A DNA stretch of 64,000 nucleotides from Rotaria sp. Silwood1 (taxonomy: Eukaryota; Rotifera; Eurotatoria; Philodinida; Philodinidae): the NCBI GenBank assembly GCA_905250075.1, contig CAJNOP010000209.1:95452-159451 (forward strand), in the 5' to 3' direction. Every line of letters starts with the position of its first letter. Position 1 is the first letter of the stretch. Under the pieces are notes generated by a model. It saw nothing but the letters and a program-made list of their open reading frames with translations, did not search any database and was not told the DNA's origin. The translations under genes were made by a program, and so were the position numbers. Below are positions 11,669 to 22,182 of the stretch, in pieces.

Positions 11669-12418
11669 TAAAAGAAAAATAATATAGGTTTTGTTTTTGT
11701 TTTATTTGAAACATAGGCCAGTTAGTTCGTCATGTTACTATATAACATTTCGTATTAATTTCTCTGCATATATTCATCTTAATATTTAAAAAAAGGCTGT
11801 TAGCACAAGTCCTATGTTAAGGATTTTGCCAACTGAAAATGGCTGCTGTATATAAAATCTGACTCGTGTTGTTGTTTGACTAAAGATAAGACTAGTGACG
11901 GGAGGAGAATTCTCTTGGAAACAGTGAAAGAAAAAGCAAATATATAATGTCGTTATCACATAGAAAAATAATGTGTCACGATTGTGTCGCAATCGACACA
12001 TAATGCAACACATTATTTTTCTGTGTGTATGTGTCGCATGCATGCGCTATTGAGACAACATATAAGAAAAAACAAGATAAGACATTTTTAAAGGTAAGCT
12101 TGATGAGTCTCTCTGCCGTTGCTCAATCTCGAGTTCGTATTTCACAGAGTGATGAATAGTTTTGTGTAACTTTATCATTAATCAGCTTTAAAATAAGTTG
12201 TGTATTGTGTGAGAATACATAAAATATTTTTGTTGGTGTATGATTAGATGGAATTGAAATTTTTCACTAGCTGCGTTTGATCAACTTGAAAAATGATTTC
12301 CAGAAATCTCTCATAACAAGTTGGATTTAGCGCTAGCAAAGAATATGAAATGCGGAAGAAGAAAAGGACGCGCCATTACTGACTGTGTATAGTAATTTGA
12401 TTCGGTGTTTTTAAAAGG
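11669..12418. other. Intergenic DNA with a small hairpin
   Basis: An imperfect palindrome at about 11958-12027 pairs AGAAAAATAATGTGT with ACACATTATTTTTCT around an inner CGATTGTGTCGCAATCG hairpin. Nothing else is recognised. Confidence 0.5.
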
Positions 12419-12704
12419 ACGGGGACCGGTTGATTCACAAATCGGCCCTATTTAAAAACCAAACATAATCTCCATATTTTCACTCAACTTGAGCATCTAT
12501 CTTCGTCAGCATGCTTTTCTAGTCTTTCGAGAACGATTCCAGAAGACTTTTGAGGTCCGACATGCTGCTCGATAACACCATGGAAAACCATAGAAAAGTA
12601 CCATGGGTGGCACCCGTGTGGAACATGGTTCTCCACTATTAGATCTGACCCCACCGCCGTTCTTTCTGTGCAACTACAAGTCACTTAGGCCTACAAAAAC
12701 TACC

Positions 12705-12898
12705 AGCGGCGGATCTAGCGGTTCGGCGATTGAAGTTTCAAAGCGATTACGTCACGTAAAACTTACTACGTAATTTAACCCTTCCCTAACCAACATAGAA
12801 GCCTCACAAAGATAATTCCATTCGCGCTGTTCTATACTTCTTACTGCTTCAAAAAAAAGTAGCTCCGCTCACTTTGGCAAAATTCTAGATCCACCACT
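12705..12898. mobile_element. MITE nested in the left foldback arm
   Basis: About 194 bp present in the left arm but absent from the matching place in the right arm (near 13530). The ends are imperfect inverted repeats: AGCGGCGGATCTAG at the left and CTAGATCCACCACT at the right. Non-coding. Confidence 0.75.
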
Positions 12899-13263
12899 GA
12901 ATACTATCCAAGTGAACGTCCAGAAAAACCCTGTATTCTCGTTTTTTCCAAGACAAGACTACTTTTCTCAATAGAAAACTGTAAAAATTTGACTCGTATA
13001 TGGCGATTTTCTCCACTATAACAAGGTTAGATTATCAAAACAAAGAGATATGCGGAACGGGTGCGAAAAACTCCGTTGAATATTATCAGTTATACTCATG
13101 TAAAAAAAAATTTGCTCAAAAATCACCAAATAATTGATTATTAATCGATTATAAACATAAAATTTTAATCAATGATTTTATCATAAATAATCACAAAAAA
13201 ATCAATATTGAATCGATTAATAATCGATTATTTGATGATTTTTGAGCAAATTTTTTACATGGG

Positions 13264-13346
13264 TAATGACCAATGCAAAATGAAATTTTCACGAATGTTT
13301 GCCTATGCGGTATAAGGGTCAACAATGAAATTTTTCATTGATCACT
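13264..13346. mobile_element. Small hairpin insertion in the right foldback arm
   Basis: About 83 bp separate TTTTTTACATGGG from TATAACTG in the right arm, while these are contiguous in the left arm (13093-13108). Its ends, TAATGACCAATG and CATTGATCACTA, are imperfect inverted repeats, so it looks like a tiny second element. Confidence 0.65.
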
Positions 13347-13822
13347 ATAACTGATAATATTCAACGGAGTTTTTCGTACCCATTCCGAATATCTCTTTCT
13401 TTTGCTAATCTACCCTTGTTATAATGGGGAAAATCGCCATATACGAGTCAAATTTTTACAGTTTTCTATCGAGAAAAGTAGTCTTGTCTTGGAAAAAACG
13501 AGAATACAGAGTTTTTCTGGATATTCACTGGGGTGGTTTTGTAGACCTAAGTGACTTGTAGTTGCACAGAAAGAACGGCGCTGGGGTCAGATCTAATAGT
13601 GGAGAACTGTGTTCCACAAGGGTGCCACCCATGGTACTTTTCTATGGTTTTCCATGGTGTAATCGAACAGCATGTCGGACCTCAAAAGTCTTCTGAAATC
13701 GTTCTCGAAAGAGTGGAAAAGCATGCTGATGAAGATAGATGCTCAAGTTGAGTGAAAATATGGAGATTATGTTTGGTTTTCAGTTAGGGCCGATTTGTGG
13801 GCCGACCCACCCCATTCTTTGG

Positions 13823-14408
13823 GTGAAACACGTTCGAAAATCTGAAAATACGATATTTAGAATAATGTTTGATACTATCAGTTACATACTACATTAGTCA
13901 TCAATCTTTATTTGTTGCTTTCTTTTTTTCTAACATTTTTCTATGCAACGTTGCTCCTATTCAAAGTGGTTGACAATAATTCGTGTCATTCTTATGTAGA
14001 CAAGGATTTACTTTTGTAAAACTCACGTATGCCAAGAGACAGTTCCTTGTAAACAATTTGTATTCTCCTTTCATCGACAGATATTTCTATCGTTTGAGAT
14101 GAAAGTAGAATATTTTCCATAACTTTTATTCAAGATGCGGTTTTGTACTTAAAGTGAACGCAATCTGGGTATTCGAAGTGTGTGAGTCTTGTGAATGATG
14201 GACAGAGAGTTTCATATTTCAATCACGCAGATGTCGTGATAAAGAACTTGTGTATGAAAAACTCACCTTTTCTTCGATAGTCTTTGTTTCGGTCTAGAGT
14301 TCGAAAGCACCACCGAGAATACCACTTGCTTGATGCAATGTCGATGGCAAAGTAAAAATCTGCTCGTTCCAGTCACACCACTTTTTTAGATCATACATTA
14401 CATGTACT
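13823..14408. other. Intergenic DNA before the bacterial-type block
   Basis: Rotifer-like AT-rich DNA with no gene seen. The base composition changes visibly at the start of the dioxygenase gene. Confidence 0.4.
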
Positions 14409-15254
14409 ATGCTAACCCAAAAATTGACTCCGGCTCAAATTGAGCTTTACCATCAGCAGGGATACCTCATTATAAAAGACTTTTGCAAGCCCGACGAAGT
14501 AAATAAATTATACAATACTGCATTGGAAGATAATGCCATGCGCAACAATGCTTTCGATCTTAACGATCAAAGTGGTAAAAAAACCAGGCTATCACTTTGG
14601 TTCAAACCCGGTAATGATGTTTTTGGATATTTAACCCGCAGCGAAAAGATGATAGGCCTTGTAAAACAACTGTTAGGCGGCCATGCACCGGTTTGTCATT
14701 TTCATTCAAAACTGATGCAAAAGGAGCCAAAAGTTGGTGGGGCATGGGAGTGGCACCAGGATTATGGTTACTGGTATAAAAACCAGTTTATGTTTCCTGA
14801 TGAGTTGATCAGTGTAATGGTTGCGCTGACCGAAGCCAATAAGCAAAATGGCTGTTTGCAGGTAATAAAAGGCTCGCATAAATTGGGCAGGTTAAATCAT
14901 GGTTTTGCAGGCGAACAGATGGGAGCCGATATGCAGATGGTTAATAACGCCTTAAAAACGATGGAATTGGTCTATGTTGAACTGGAGGCCGGTGATGCAC
15001 TGATACTCCATAGTAATCTGTTGCACAGGTCGGAGGCTAACCTGTCCGATCATCCGCGTTGGTCGATAATTTCCTGCTACAACCTGCAATCAAACCCGGC
15101 CTATAATGAAACGTCAGCATGGTATAAAGTGCCAGTTGATATAGTGCCCGATAATGCTATTATGGATTGGGATGCCGATTCATTATCAAATGCCGATTTT
15201 CTGAAAAAAGAAAACGATCCGGCTTTGAAGAAAACAGGATGGGAGAGTGTTTAA
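14409..15254 (+). CDS. Phytanoyl-CoA dioxygenase (PhyH)-family protein of bacterial type
   Basis: Uninterrupted 281-aa frame. The Fe(II)/2-oxoglutarate oxygenase signature is intact: the HxD pair His116 and Asp118 in EWHQDYGYW, the distal His in the LHSNLLHRS segment (His206), and the 2-oxoglutarate-binding Arg in PRWS (Arg217). Family members hydroxylate small molecules or CoA esters; the substrate here is unknown. Codon choice (GCC, CTG, GGC, CGC) and GC content are clearly higher than in the neighbours. The TTGATTTGATAATTTGAAAA run after the stop and the broken bacterial oxidoreductase 160 bp downstream resemble a Bacteroidota operon. I infer horizontal transfer of a chromosome piece and not of a single mRNA. 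No intron or eukaryotic signal was seen, so expression is uncertain. Assembly contamination is unlikely because rotifer-type repeats interrupt the same block, but it is not excluded. Confidence 0.9.
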   Translation: MLTQKLTPAQIELYHQQGYLIIKDFCKPDEVNKLYNTALEDNAMRNNAFDLNDQSGKKTRLSLWFKPGNDVFGYLTRSEKMIGLVKQLLGGHAPVCHFHSKLMQKEPKVGGAWEWHQDYGYWYKNQFMFPDELISVMVALTEANKQNGCLQVIKGSHKLGRLNHGFAGEQMGADMQMVNNALKTMELVYVELEAGDALILHSNLLHRSEANLSDHPRWSIISCYNLQSNPAYNETSAWYKVPVDIVPDNAIMDWDADSLSNADFLKKENDPALKKTGWESV

Positions 15255-15415
15255 TTTGAAGATGGGTTGATTTGATAATTTGAAAATGATTGATGATTCT
15301 AGTTTTTAATGTTTTTAGCCTTTTCAGCTTATATTAAACTATTATAAACAAAGCTGATTTTAGTTTTATAACTTTTTTAACCTTCTTAGCTTATGTTAAC
15401 CTATTATAAACAACT

Positions 15416-16044
15416 ATGAACATAGCCATGTTAGGATCGGGCTTCATTACCCGTTTTTATGCAGATTCGTTACAGGCCCAGCGGGCACAGGATAATTTGA
15501 TCAGTACGTATTAACGGAATATCGATACAGCCAAAAAATTTGCGGAAGACTAAAAGCTTACGTTTTTCTGAAACACGATCTGAAAGGGGTGTTGAAGTAT
15601 ATACGGTAGAAATTTGCACCCCCCCCCCCCGCCCCCGGCCCCACTCACAGATCATGATAGACAGGCTGCAGGGTCATCATAGACTGGGATAGAAGGCTTC
15701 AAGGAAGTATCAGAGATAATGTATAACTAACATATAATCGGAGCATATATGGAGTATTGTCTTGTTGAAGCTCTATAGTAATAAAGTAAGCCATGATGAC
15801 GAAATATGCCCCAATATGCATAAAAAAGAACAGTTTTTAGAAAATTGGCAACAATAGCTGCATCGTGTTTCACATTTTAATCCCGTAGAGATTGCGCGAA
15901 CAGCTTTTTTCGGATGATATGGATGAAGTGGTGAGATGTGGATGCAGTGGTAATATCGTTGCCAAATAACCTGCACGAAGCTGCGGTTGCCGCTTGTGCA
16001 ACAGCTAAAAAACATGTGTTGAATACCAAACCGCTTGACCAGGG
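15416..16044 (+). pseudogene. Gfo/Idh/MocA-family oxidoreductase, broken
   Basis: From ATG 15416 the frame reads MNIAMLGSGFITRFYADSLQ, a Rossmann GxGxxx nucleotide-binding start, and continues to KKFAED at about 15549. It has in-frame TAA codons at 15512 and 15551. The same protein resumes near 15920 (DDMDEVV), shifts frame, and at 15938-16044 reads VDAVVISLPNNLHEAAV and AKKHVLNTKPLDQ, the second part of the NAD(P)-binding domain with its KP motif. Only about ten residues should separate the two pieces, so roughly 350 bp including a C-run at 15617-15636 have been inserted. The gene ends abruptly at a telomere-like pair (16044). It is the downstream partner of the dioxygenase in the same bacterial-type block and is clearly non-functional. 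Confidence 0.8.
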
Positions 16045-16109
16045 CGTGTGTGAGAGTGGATGTGGGGTGTGGGTGTTGATGGACAATTGAATACACACCC
16101 ACACCCTTT
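16044..16109. repeat. Telomere-like inverted pair 5
   Basis: GTGTGTGAGAGTGGATGTGG and GGTGTGGGTG, a spacer, then CACACCCACACCCTTTG. It begins exactly where the oxidoreductase fragment stops matching its family. Confidence 0.75.
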
Positions 16110-17534
16110 GTTTCTCAGATTGGAACAAGCAGACAAGAATATGAAAATTGAATGTAACAGGAAAAACATCGAATTTCACATATAGTCACATAAGAGCAAT
16201 TAAGGTATATTTATATGCTTTGGAACAAGTTACTATGCCCAGAGGCTGATCATATGCCATATCTCTCACTAGTACCACCTAGTACATGTGGTATAAATAT
16301 GAGATGTCACTGTGGATGTATAAAGAAAACAAAATCGAAAAAATTCTGTGTTAGGTTATTTTTGAGCCACCAGGTATATATATATATAAATATATAGTGG
16401 GCATTTTGTAGTTATAAAATAGAATTCGGTTGCATATCTTTTCAGGAATTTCAAGATTTGATCATTTGTTTATGAGAAGATAGATGCAAAAATTATTGCG
16501 TATTGTCAACATTTTGAGAAACCCATCATATAGAAAGCAATGACGTCTATCATTGTAATATTTCGTCTTTGCTCGCATTCACCAACCGATGTGTTCTCTA
16601 GCCTATCATATAAACTAAACAACAACAAAGTCATTTCTTTTGTTATGATTCAATCGCATTGTTATGTTCTATCGAAATGAATCACATTTGACATCTGTTG
16701 ATGTTTTACAATATTTTTGTTCTAAGTAGAATATGTTATGCTTGTGACCATTGAATGACAATAATAATAAGTATAGGAATGGTCTTATATCATATAAATT
16801 GTTCGGAATTTTTATGAATCTCGTCGTAAGATGGATAAATATAAATTTTCCTACTTTTTTTCAGAATCATATTTAACATACTATTGGAATGGCAAAGTCT
16901 TGTAGTAATTTATCTCTTTATATGTTTTCCGATGAATTCTATCTTCTTTGTTCTATTCTTATCATTAGTTCAGTTTAGTCAGATTTTTTTAGACATTTCT
17001 TGATTAATATCTTATTATTTTTCCTGAAATTCATAAGATTTATGTTTAAAATCTATTCAATGAAGTATTAAGATCGAATAATTATTGCATCTCTTTTCAT
17101 CTAGAGTTGGATAAAATCAGAGTGCATATTAACTTGTATGTAAAAATTCTCTAAATGAAATTGCTTTTTCCGACTAATCTGGCATTTTTGGTACTATTAC
17201 TTTTACTACTTACATAAAATCGTCCTGCTAATATTGAGACTCGATTGAGAAAAACGTCCTTTTCTTGATTAAGTTTTGACATCATCCACTTTTCATTGCG
17301 CAGGTTTATCCTTCAACATTAAATAAGAAAAAAAAACCTGTAGAGATAAGTGCACTTTTTGTTTTCTTTTGTCTTCTCAATTCAGGCTTAATATTGACTC
17401 TCATTGATGCACTAAAATATCTTCTCCAATAATCATCTCTAAATATTTATCTTATAAAATTTCAGATTTGCTTTCATTAAATTAGTTCAATACTCTTTCA
17501 ACTAAATTATCATGAAAATCAAACAAATATTAAG
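16110..17534. other. AT-rich intergenic DNA
   Basis: Includes a short TATA run near 16376. No gene or repeat recognised. Confidence 0.4.
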
Positions 17535-18149
17535 ATGAAAATAAAGTTTGGCACAACATCGAATAACGTAATTCGTGCTGAAGTTTTTGCTAGCATCCTT
17601 TTGGGCTTTACCTGTCTCTCTCTTGCAACTCAAAACGTTCTTGACGACTCTCATGAATCATTTCTCCGTTCACCAATGACAAATGTGACGTCAATCAAGA
17701 TGAGATTCTTTTGTGGCATTCCTTATGACAATTGTCTTTGTTCTGTACAATCAAAGAAAAACGAACATTTCAAATACTGTCTCACCGAGAATTTTCTTAT
17801 GGGCAGTCGTATTTTTATACTAGTCTCATTCGTGATGCAGATGTGTCTTATTCGAGATCTTTTTACCTTAAGTGGAAAGTGCGTTCGTTCTTTTGTCTAC
17901 ATTCTATGGATCACTTCTGTATTTCTCTTCGTCATTATTGCAAATGGCATTTATCGGAGTAGTTGTTTTCATCGTTATATAAATGGATTATTTTGTTGTA
18001 CTGATGCGCTTCTGTTGCTCTGCATGTTCTATGATCTAGTCAATAGCAAAGACATTAATCGTTCTCCACGTAATAATCATGATGCTTATAACGACTCAGT
18101 ATTAGAAGAAATTGATAATGATCCTATATTTTGGCGAGATTTACTCTGA
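17535..18149 (+). CDS. Hypothetical four-pass membrane protein
   Basis: Intronless, 204 aa from ATG 17535. Hydrophobic segments lie at about residues 15-35, 88-110, 116-138 and 146-166. A cysteine-containing loop between the first two (FFCGIPYDNCLCSVQ) would lie on the same side as a possible NVTS glycosylation site near residue 50. The tail is short and acidic (VLEEIDNDPIFWRDLL). The layout resembles tetraspan or MARVEL-type proteins, but I see no family motif and make no functional claim. Confidence 0.65.
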   Translation: MKIKFGTTSNNVIRAEVFASILLGFTCLSLATQNVLDDSHESFLRSPMTNVTSIKMRFFCGIPYDNCLCSVQSKKNEHFKYCLTENFLMGSRIFILVSFVMQMCLIRDLFTLSGKCVRSFVYILWITSVFLFVIIANGIYRSSCFHRYINGLFCCTDALLLLCMFYDLVNSKDINRSPRNNHDAYNDSVLEEIDNDPIFWRDLL

Positions 18150-20164
18150 TTCGATAAAAATCTAAACCTTTCTTGATGATTTTCTCATAAACTATTCATA
18201 TTTTTCTTTGCTTTGTCAGCTGTGCGACATAATACTGTCAAATTTTTGTAATTATTAATGAATTGTATATGTGAAGTTGTTTTTTGTGTCTGTATATTAA
18301 TCATAAATACATTTCGAATGTAGAATTTTTATCTATTGATTTTTATTCAACTATTGATAATGTTTATCTTTGCACTATTTAATAACATAAGACATAAAAA
18401 GTTATCTACTCGACCAAATATAAATTGGCAACTAGTAGTATTGATTGTTTTGACTAAAGAAAAATTGAATATATAGTCGTAAATATTTGCTATACATGAT
18501 ATAATCATAGGTTTCTCTCAAAGATGAAAATGGATTTATACCATTTACATATTCAGTAAATAGTTTATTATTAAAAAATACATTGTTAATCATTTATTTT
18601 AGATTCATATTATTTGATATTCACATATGCAAAAACCATTAAATTATTCATCTGATTGTATTCGTCTTACTGGTTATTGCAAAATGCTCAATGAATTTGC
18701 ACATTATTGTCGAATCGATTACTGAACTTGAAGAAACTTTCATTTTCTATTTGTGATGCATAGAACCGATGGCGATGAAAACCATCGAGTATTGTTAACA
18801 GGAAAAACAAATCTACAAAACATATTGTTACTCTTATTTATCTGTTTGTTGATCAATTACAAAAACTTGTTTCGCTACCTATCAGGTTTTTCAATTCGAA
18901 ATACTCCGATACACCTTGTTTCTCACATTTAATCCGACGACAACTACATCCATTATCCACTTAGTCGACCATTTCGATTACGAGTTTCTTCCAATGCAAT
19001 TCAAATCTGGCTTTAATAATACATTAATTATATTAGAAAATTCTCTTCTTTGAAATTCTTCATATTTACATATGAATAAAATAAAAAGATGTTCAATTGG
19101 ATTTTTTAATATTTAAATGTCGGAAAAACTCTAAGATTTTCTTTTTTGCAAGGCATAAAATTAAAAGTTTGAAATGAAACTAATTTTTCTTGATTGAATC
19201 GGACATACAGTCAATATTCGACTATAAGGTCAATGTTTTAAAATAATTACATCTAGAATCAAAATCTTTTCTCCAGCCATGTTATCTAATCCTCTGATGG
19301 ATCCTCTTCTATATTAAAAAATATCATTAAAAGCAAATGAGATATGAAGACGAGACCAGAATATTGTTGATTTAGATATTAAGAAACGTTAAAACAGGAT
19401 ATCTAATATAAAAACCGTTTGTTTTATCTGACATTATCCATCTGTTGACAATAGTATCCTTTTACAAATTCACATGCCTTTCAGTCATTTTCAATAATTA
19501 TAACGGAAACTTATGCACACGAAACTTCCATGCACGCTTTGGAAATGGGTATACGAACGCTTTTTTATTTCATTACAATGGATAAATATATTTAAACAAG
19601 ATTACTCGATAGTTTTAGAAAAATAAAACATTCCAGAATCTTCAGGTATTCGTTCAATGATTATCGATTAAAATTTATTTTTGCTGATAAAGAAAAAAAT
19701 AGTGTTCTTTTTTTTATCGATTAAAGAACGAGGAATTAATATGAACATATAATTATAATTAACAAAAGTCACATTTAATGCATAATGTGATCTACTTTTT
19801 AAATACAAATGTTGCTCTTGAGTCTATTGATTGATTTGATTTCTCTGGTAATCATTTAAAATAAATGATTGATAATGCAAAATATTTAGATTTTTTAAAT
19901 ATAAAAATTATGATTAAAATATGTGAAGCATATAAATATTATAAAAATAAAAATACGTAATTCAATAGATGGTACTTTCGTTAAAAATGGATTGGTTTTC
20001 TGTATCATAATCAGATTCTCGAGTTTTTTTTTTCTAAGGCATTTTGATTTTGGTGAGATTATATTTTGTATTTAACTATCTTTCTAGAGTATTTTTATTC
20101 TTAAATTTATTTAAAAAAAAGAATAAAATTAAGTCGTATTCGTTTTGGTAGTGATGATGATGCT
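18150..20164. other. AT-rich intergenic DNA
   Basis: No gene recognised on either strand. Confidence 0.4.
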
Positions 20165-20165
20165 G

Positions 20166-20352
20166 AGGGTGTGGGGTGTGGGTGTAGATGGGTGGTGTGG
20201 ATGATAACACAAGTAAGAACTACGCCCGCACTCCATACTCCACACCCAACCCCACACACCTCACACCCACACCCATCCATACACGCCACCTACATCCACA
20301 CCTACACACCCCACCCACCCACACGCACACTCCACAACCACACCCATACCTC
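20166..20352. repeat. Telomere-like inverted pair 6
   Basis: GAGGGTGTGGGGTGTGGGTG and further units, then a spacer (ATGATAACACAAGTAAGAAC), then more than 120 bases of CCCACA-like units. One of the two longest arrays in the window. Confidence 0.8.
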
Positions 20353-21581
20353 GCCTCTTCATAAAACTTCGATATGAAATCGAGAATCAATGTTTTGTCA
20401 ATTGTCTTGCGTCAACAATCAGCGAAGCGATGCCTCTACGTAAAATATATGTTTGAGTGAGTCGCATTGAGAAACGTCGGTTAAGTTATGTCGAGCGTCG
20501 TTTACATGGACGGAGTCTTATATGACGTCACTGATTGCTCTTTTGGTCTCTGTGTTGTAGCTTTCAACTTGGTGTTTGTTTTGCTTATTCATCCAGACGT
20601 GTATAATTGCTATTGCGTTATCTTTTTTCTTCTCCATCTAAGATTGAGAGAAGACACTGACCATTCACATATCTATATAAATATGTAAATTGTGTAAAAT
20701 GAAGAACAACCTTTAACGACGAACTAATGAGAAACTTTATCAATTTCTCTCAGTTTCTTTTTTGGCCACGTGCAAGGGAGATATGTTATACACCTAGTGA
20801 GTCAATAGTGGCGTTAGCGAAAAGAAAAAATTGAATATCTGCATCATTCTTGAGTTGAAGGTGTTCATTTTTTTGATCACTTATAGAGAATTGTTCGTGG
20901 CTCATATTGATAAGAAAAACGTCAACATATACAGTAGTGAAAAAAATTTTTCGGGTGATTTTATTTCAAGTATTACTTAGTCATGCATCAGTTTTTCTAA
21001 GACACGGTTCGTGTCAATACTACAGCCTATGTCTATATTATATCCACACAAAATTTCATTCCTGAATGTTGAGTTATACCGCCAGCCGAAAAATGCTGCT
21101 CTGATTCACTGAATGAGTCTTGTATGACAAGTGCACGCTTTGTTGCCATAGAGAAAATAGAGAATCGATTGATATTACTGCACCAAAAAGCAAGACTATC
21201 TTTCACTCATCAGAAATGCTAGCAAAAGTGATTGACTTCGTGTTTTCGTGGTAAAAAATTATGTTAATGCGAAAACAAACCTGCGATTTGTGTCAGTTAA
21301 AAACTTGACAACTCGACCGGTCTGGTATCCGTTTTAGCTATGTAATAAAAAAAAGCGAATATGTCATTATGTAAATAATATTCAGGTTGATCAGTTGTTC
21401 ATTTTATTTTGTTCATAGCATGACACATCATACTGCCCACAAAAATATAGTTCCAAAAGTTTGTTCCATAAGCAAGATTAAATACTGAATATTGACAATA
21501 GGTACTTGAACTTTCAGGAGAATAATGTTGAACTGTCTTTTTGGCTTGAAATATCCAAACACTCCCCTTAATTGGAAAGAT
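20353..21581. other. Intergenic DNA
   Basis: Contains an unconvincing 66-codon frame (20488-20688). Nothing else supported. Confidence 0.35.
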
Positions 21582-22146
21582 TCAAATAAGTTTTAACGAT
21601 TTTTCGTGCTTTGTAGTAAAATTTAACTTACGGTTATAAACCATCCCAAACAAAATAAACTTAAGAATAGTTAAACAAGACAAACACACTGGTTGTTCTA
21701 GAATGACCTATAAAAGTATCTTAGATTATAAAAGCATCAGTAACTAGAAGATTCTCTCTCAAATATTTTTAGGTATCAATCAAAAGAGAAAAAGACAAGT
21801 TAAAGAGTTTCCCATGATAAAGAAAAAACCAACTTACCATTAGAATCAGAATTATTATTGCAATCATCGTAACAGTGCCAGTAACAATCAAAAATATTGG
21901 AATACGAGGATCGATGGGACATTGATCCTTATATAAACTACCAATGACTACTTGAGTTACTGGTATTCCATTGATTAAAAGAAATCCAGCCACAAATATC
22001 AAGCATATGAATGATGTTGATAACGCTTTACCACAAATTTCTTTTTTGCCTTTGAAAAAACTTTCTTGTTTGATCGATGAAGAATCAAAAAACACATCGG
22101 ATGGTTGCATGTTGGGAGTTACTTTGGCTTCGTAGTCGTTTTCCAT
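21582..22146 (-). CDS. Small tetraspan membrane protein, TMEM272-like (partial model)
   Basis: The first exon runs from ATG at 22146 down to 21838, where ATG|GTAAGT is a strong donor. It encodes an acidic N-terminus and two membrane segments. The second part, NGIPVTQVVIGSLYKDQCPI then DPRIPIFLIVTGT, has the spacing of TMEM272-like proteins (IGxxxxxxCPxxPxIPIxLIVxG). A possible second exon begins at 21707 after a TATAG acceptor and ends with TGA at 21584-21582. It contains one hydrophobic stretch but lacks a clear family motif, so the 3' part is uncertain. Function unknown. Confidence 0.5.
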
Positions 22147-22182
22147 AATAGTATCGTTCGGAAAATAACTTTTGCTACACAA

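Larger units (their letters stand above)
12419..13822. mobile_element. Foldback (long inverted-repeat) element
   Basis: The left arm (about 12419-13125) is the reverse complement of the right arm (about 13240-13822) at high identity. The outer ends share ACAAATCGGCCCT/AGGGCCGATTTGT and the loop is AT-rich around 13140-13240. The arms include the same 66-codon frame in opposite orientations, an inverted-repeat effect and not a gene. Each arm carries one extra insertion missing from the other (next two entries). No transposase is encoded, so it is a non-autonomous element. I could not find a convincing target duplication. Confidence 0.85.

Noticed and set aside
12484-13751. Two identical-looking 66-codon frames on opposite strands (12484-12684 and 13551-13751)
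   Set aside because: They are the two arms of one inverted repeat; no conserved protein is apparent.
14409-16044. Bacterial contamination as sole explanation of the PhyH/oxidoreductase block
   Set aside because: The block has decayed inside, carries a telomere-like repeat at its right border and lies between rotifer-type sequence. Not fully excluded without reads.
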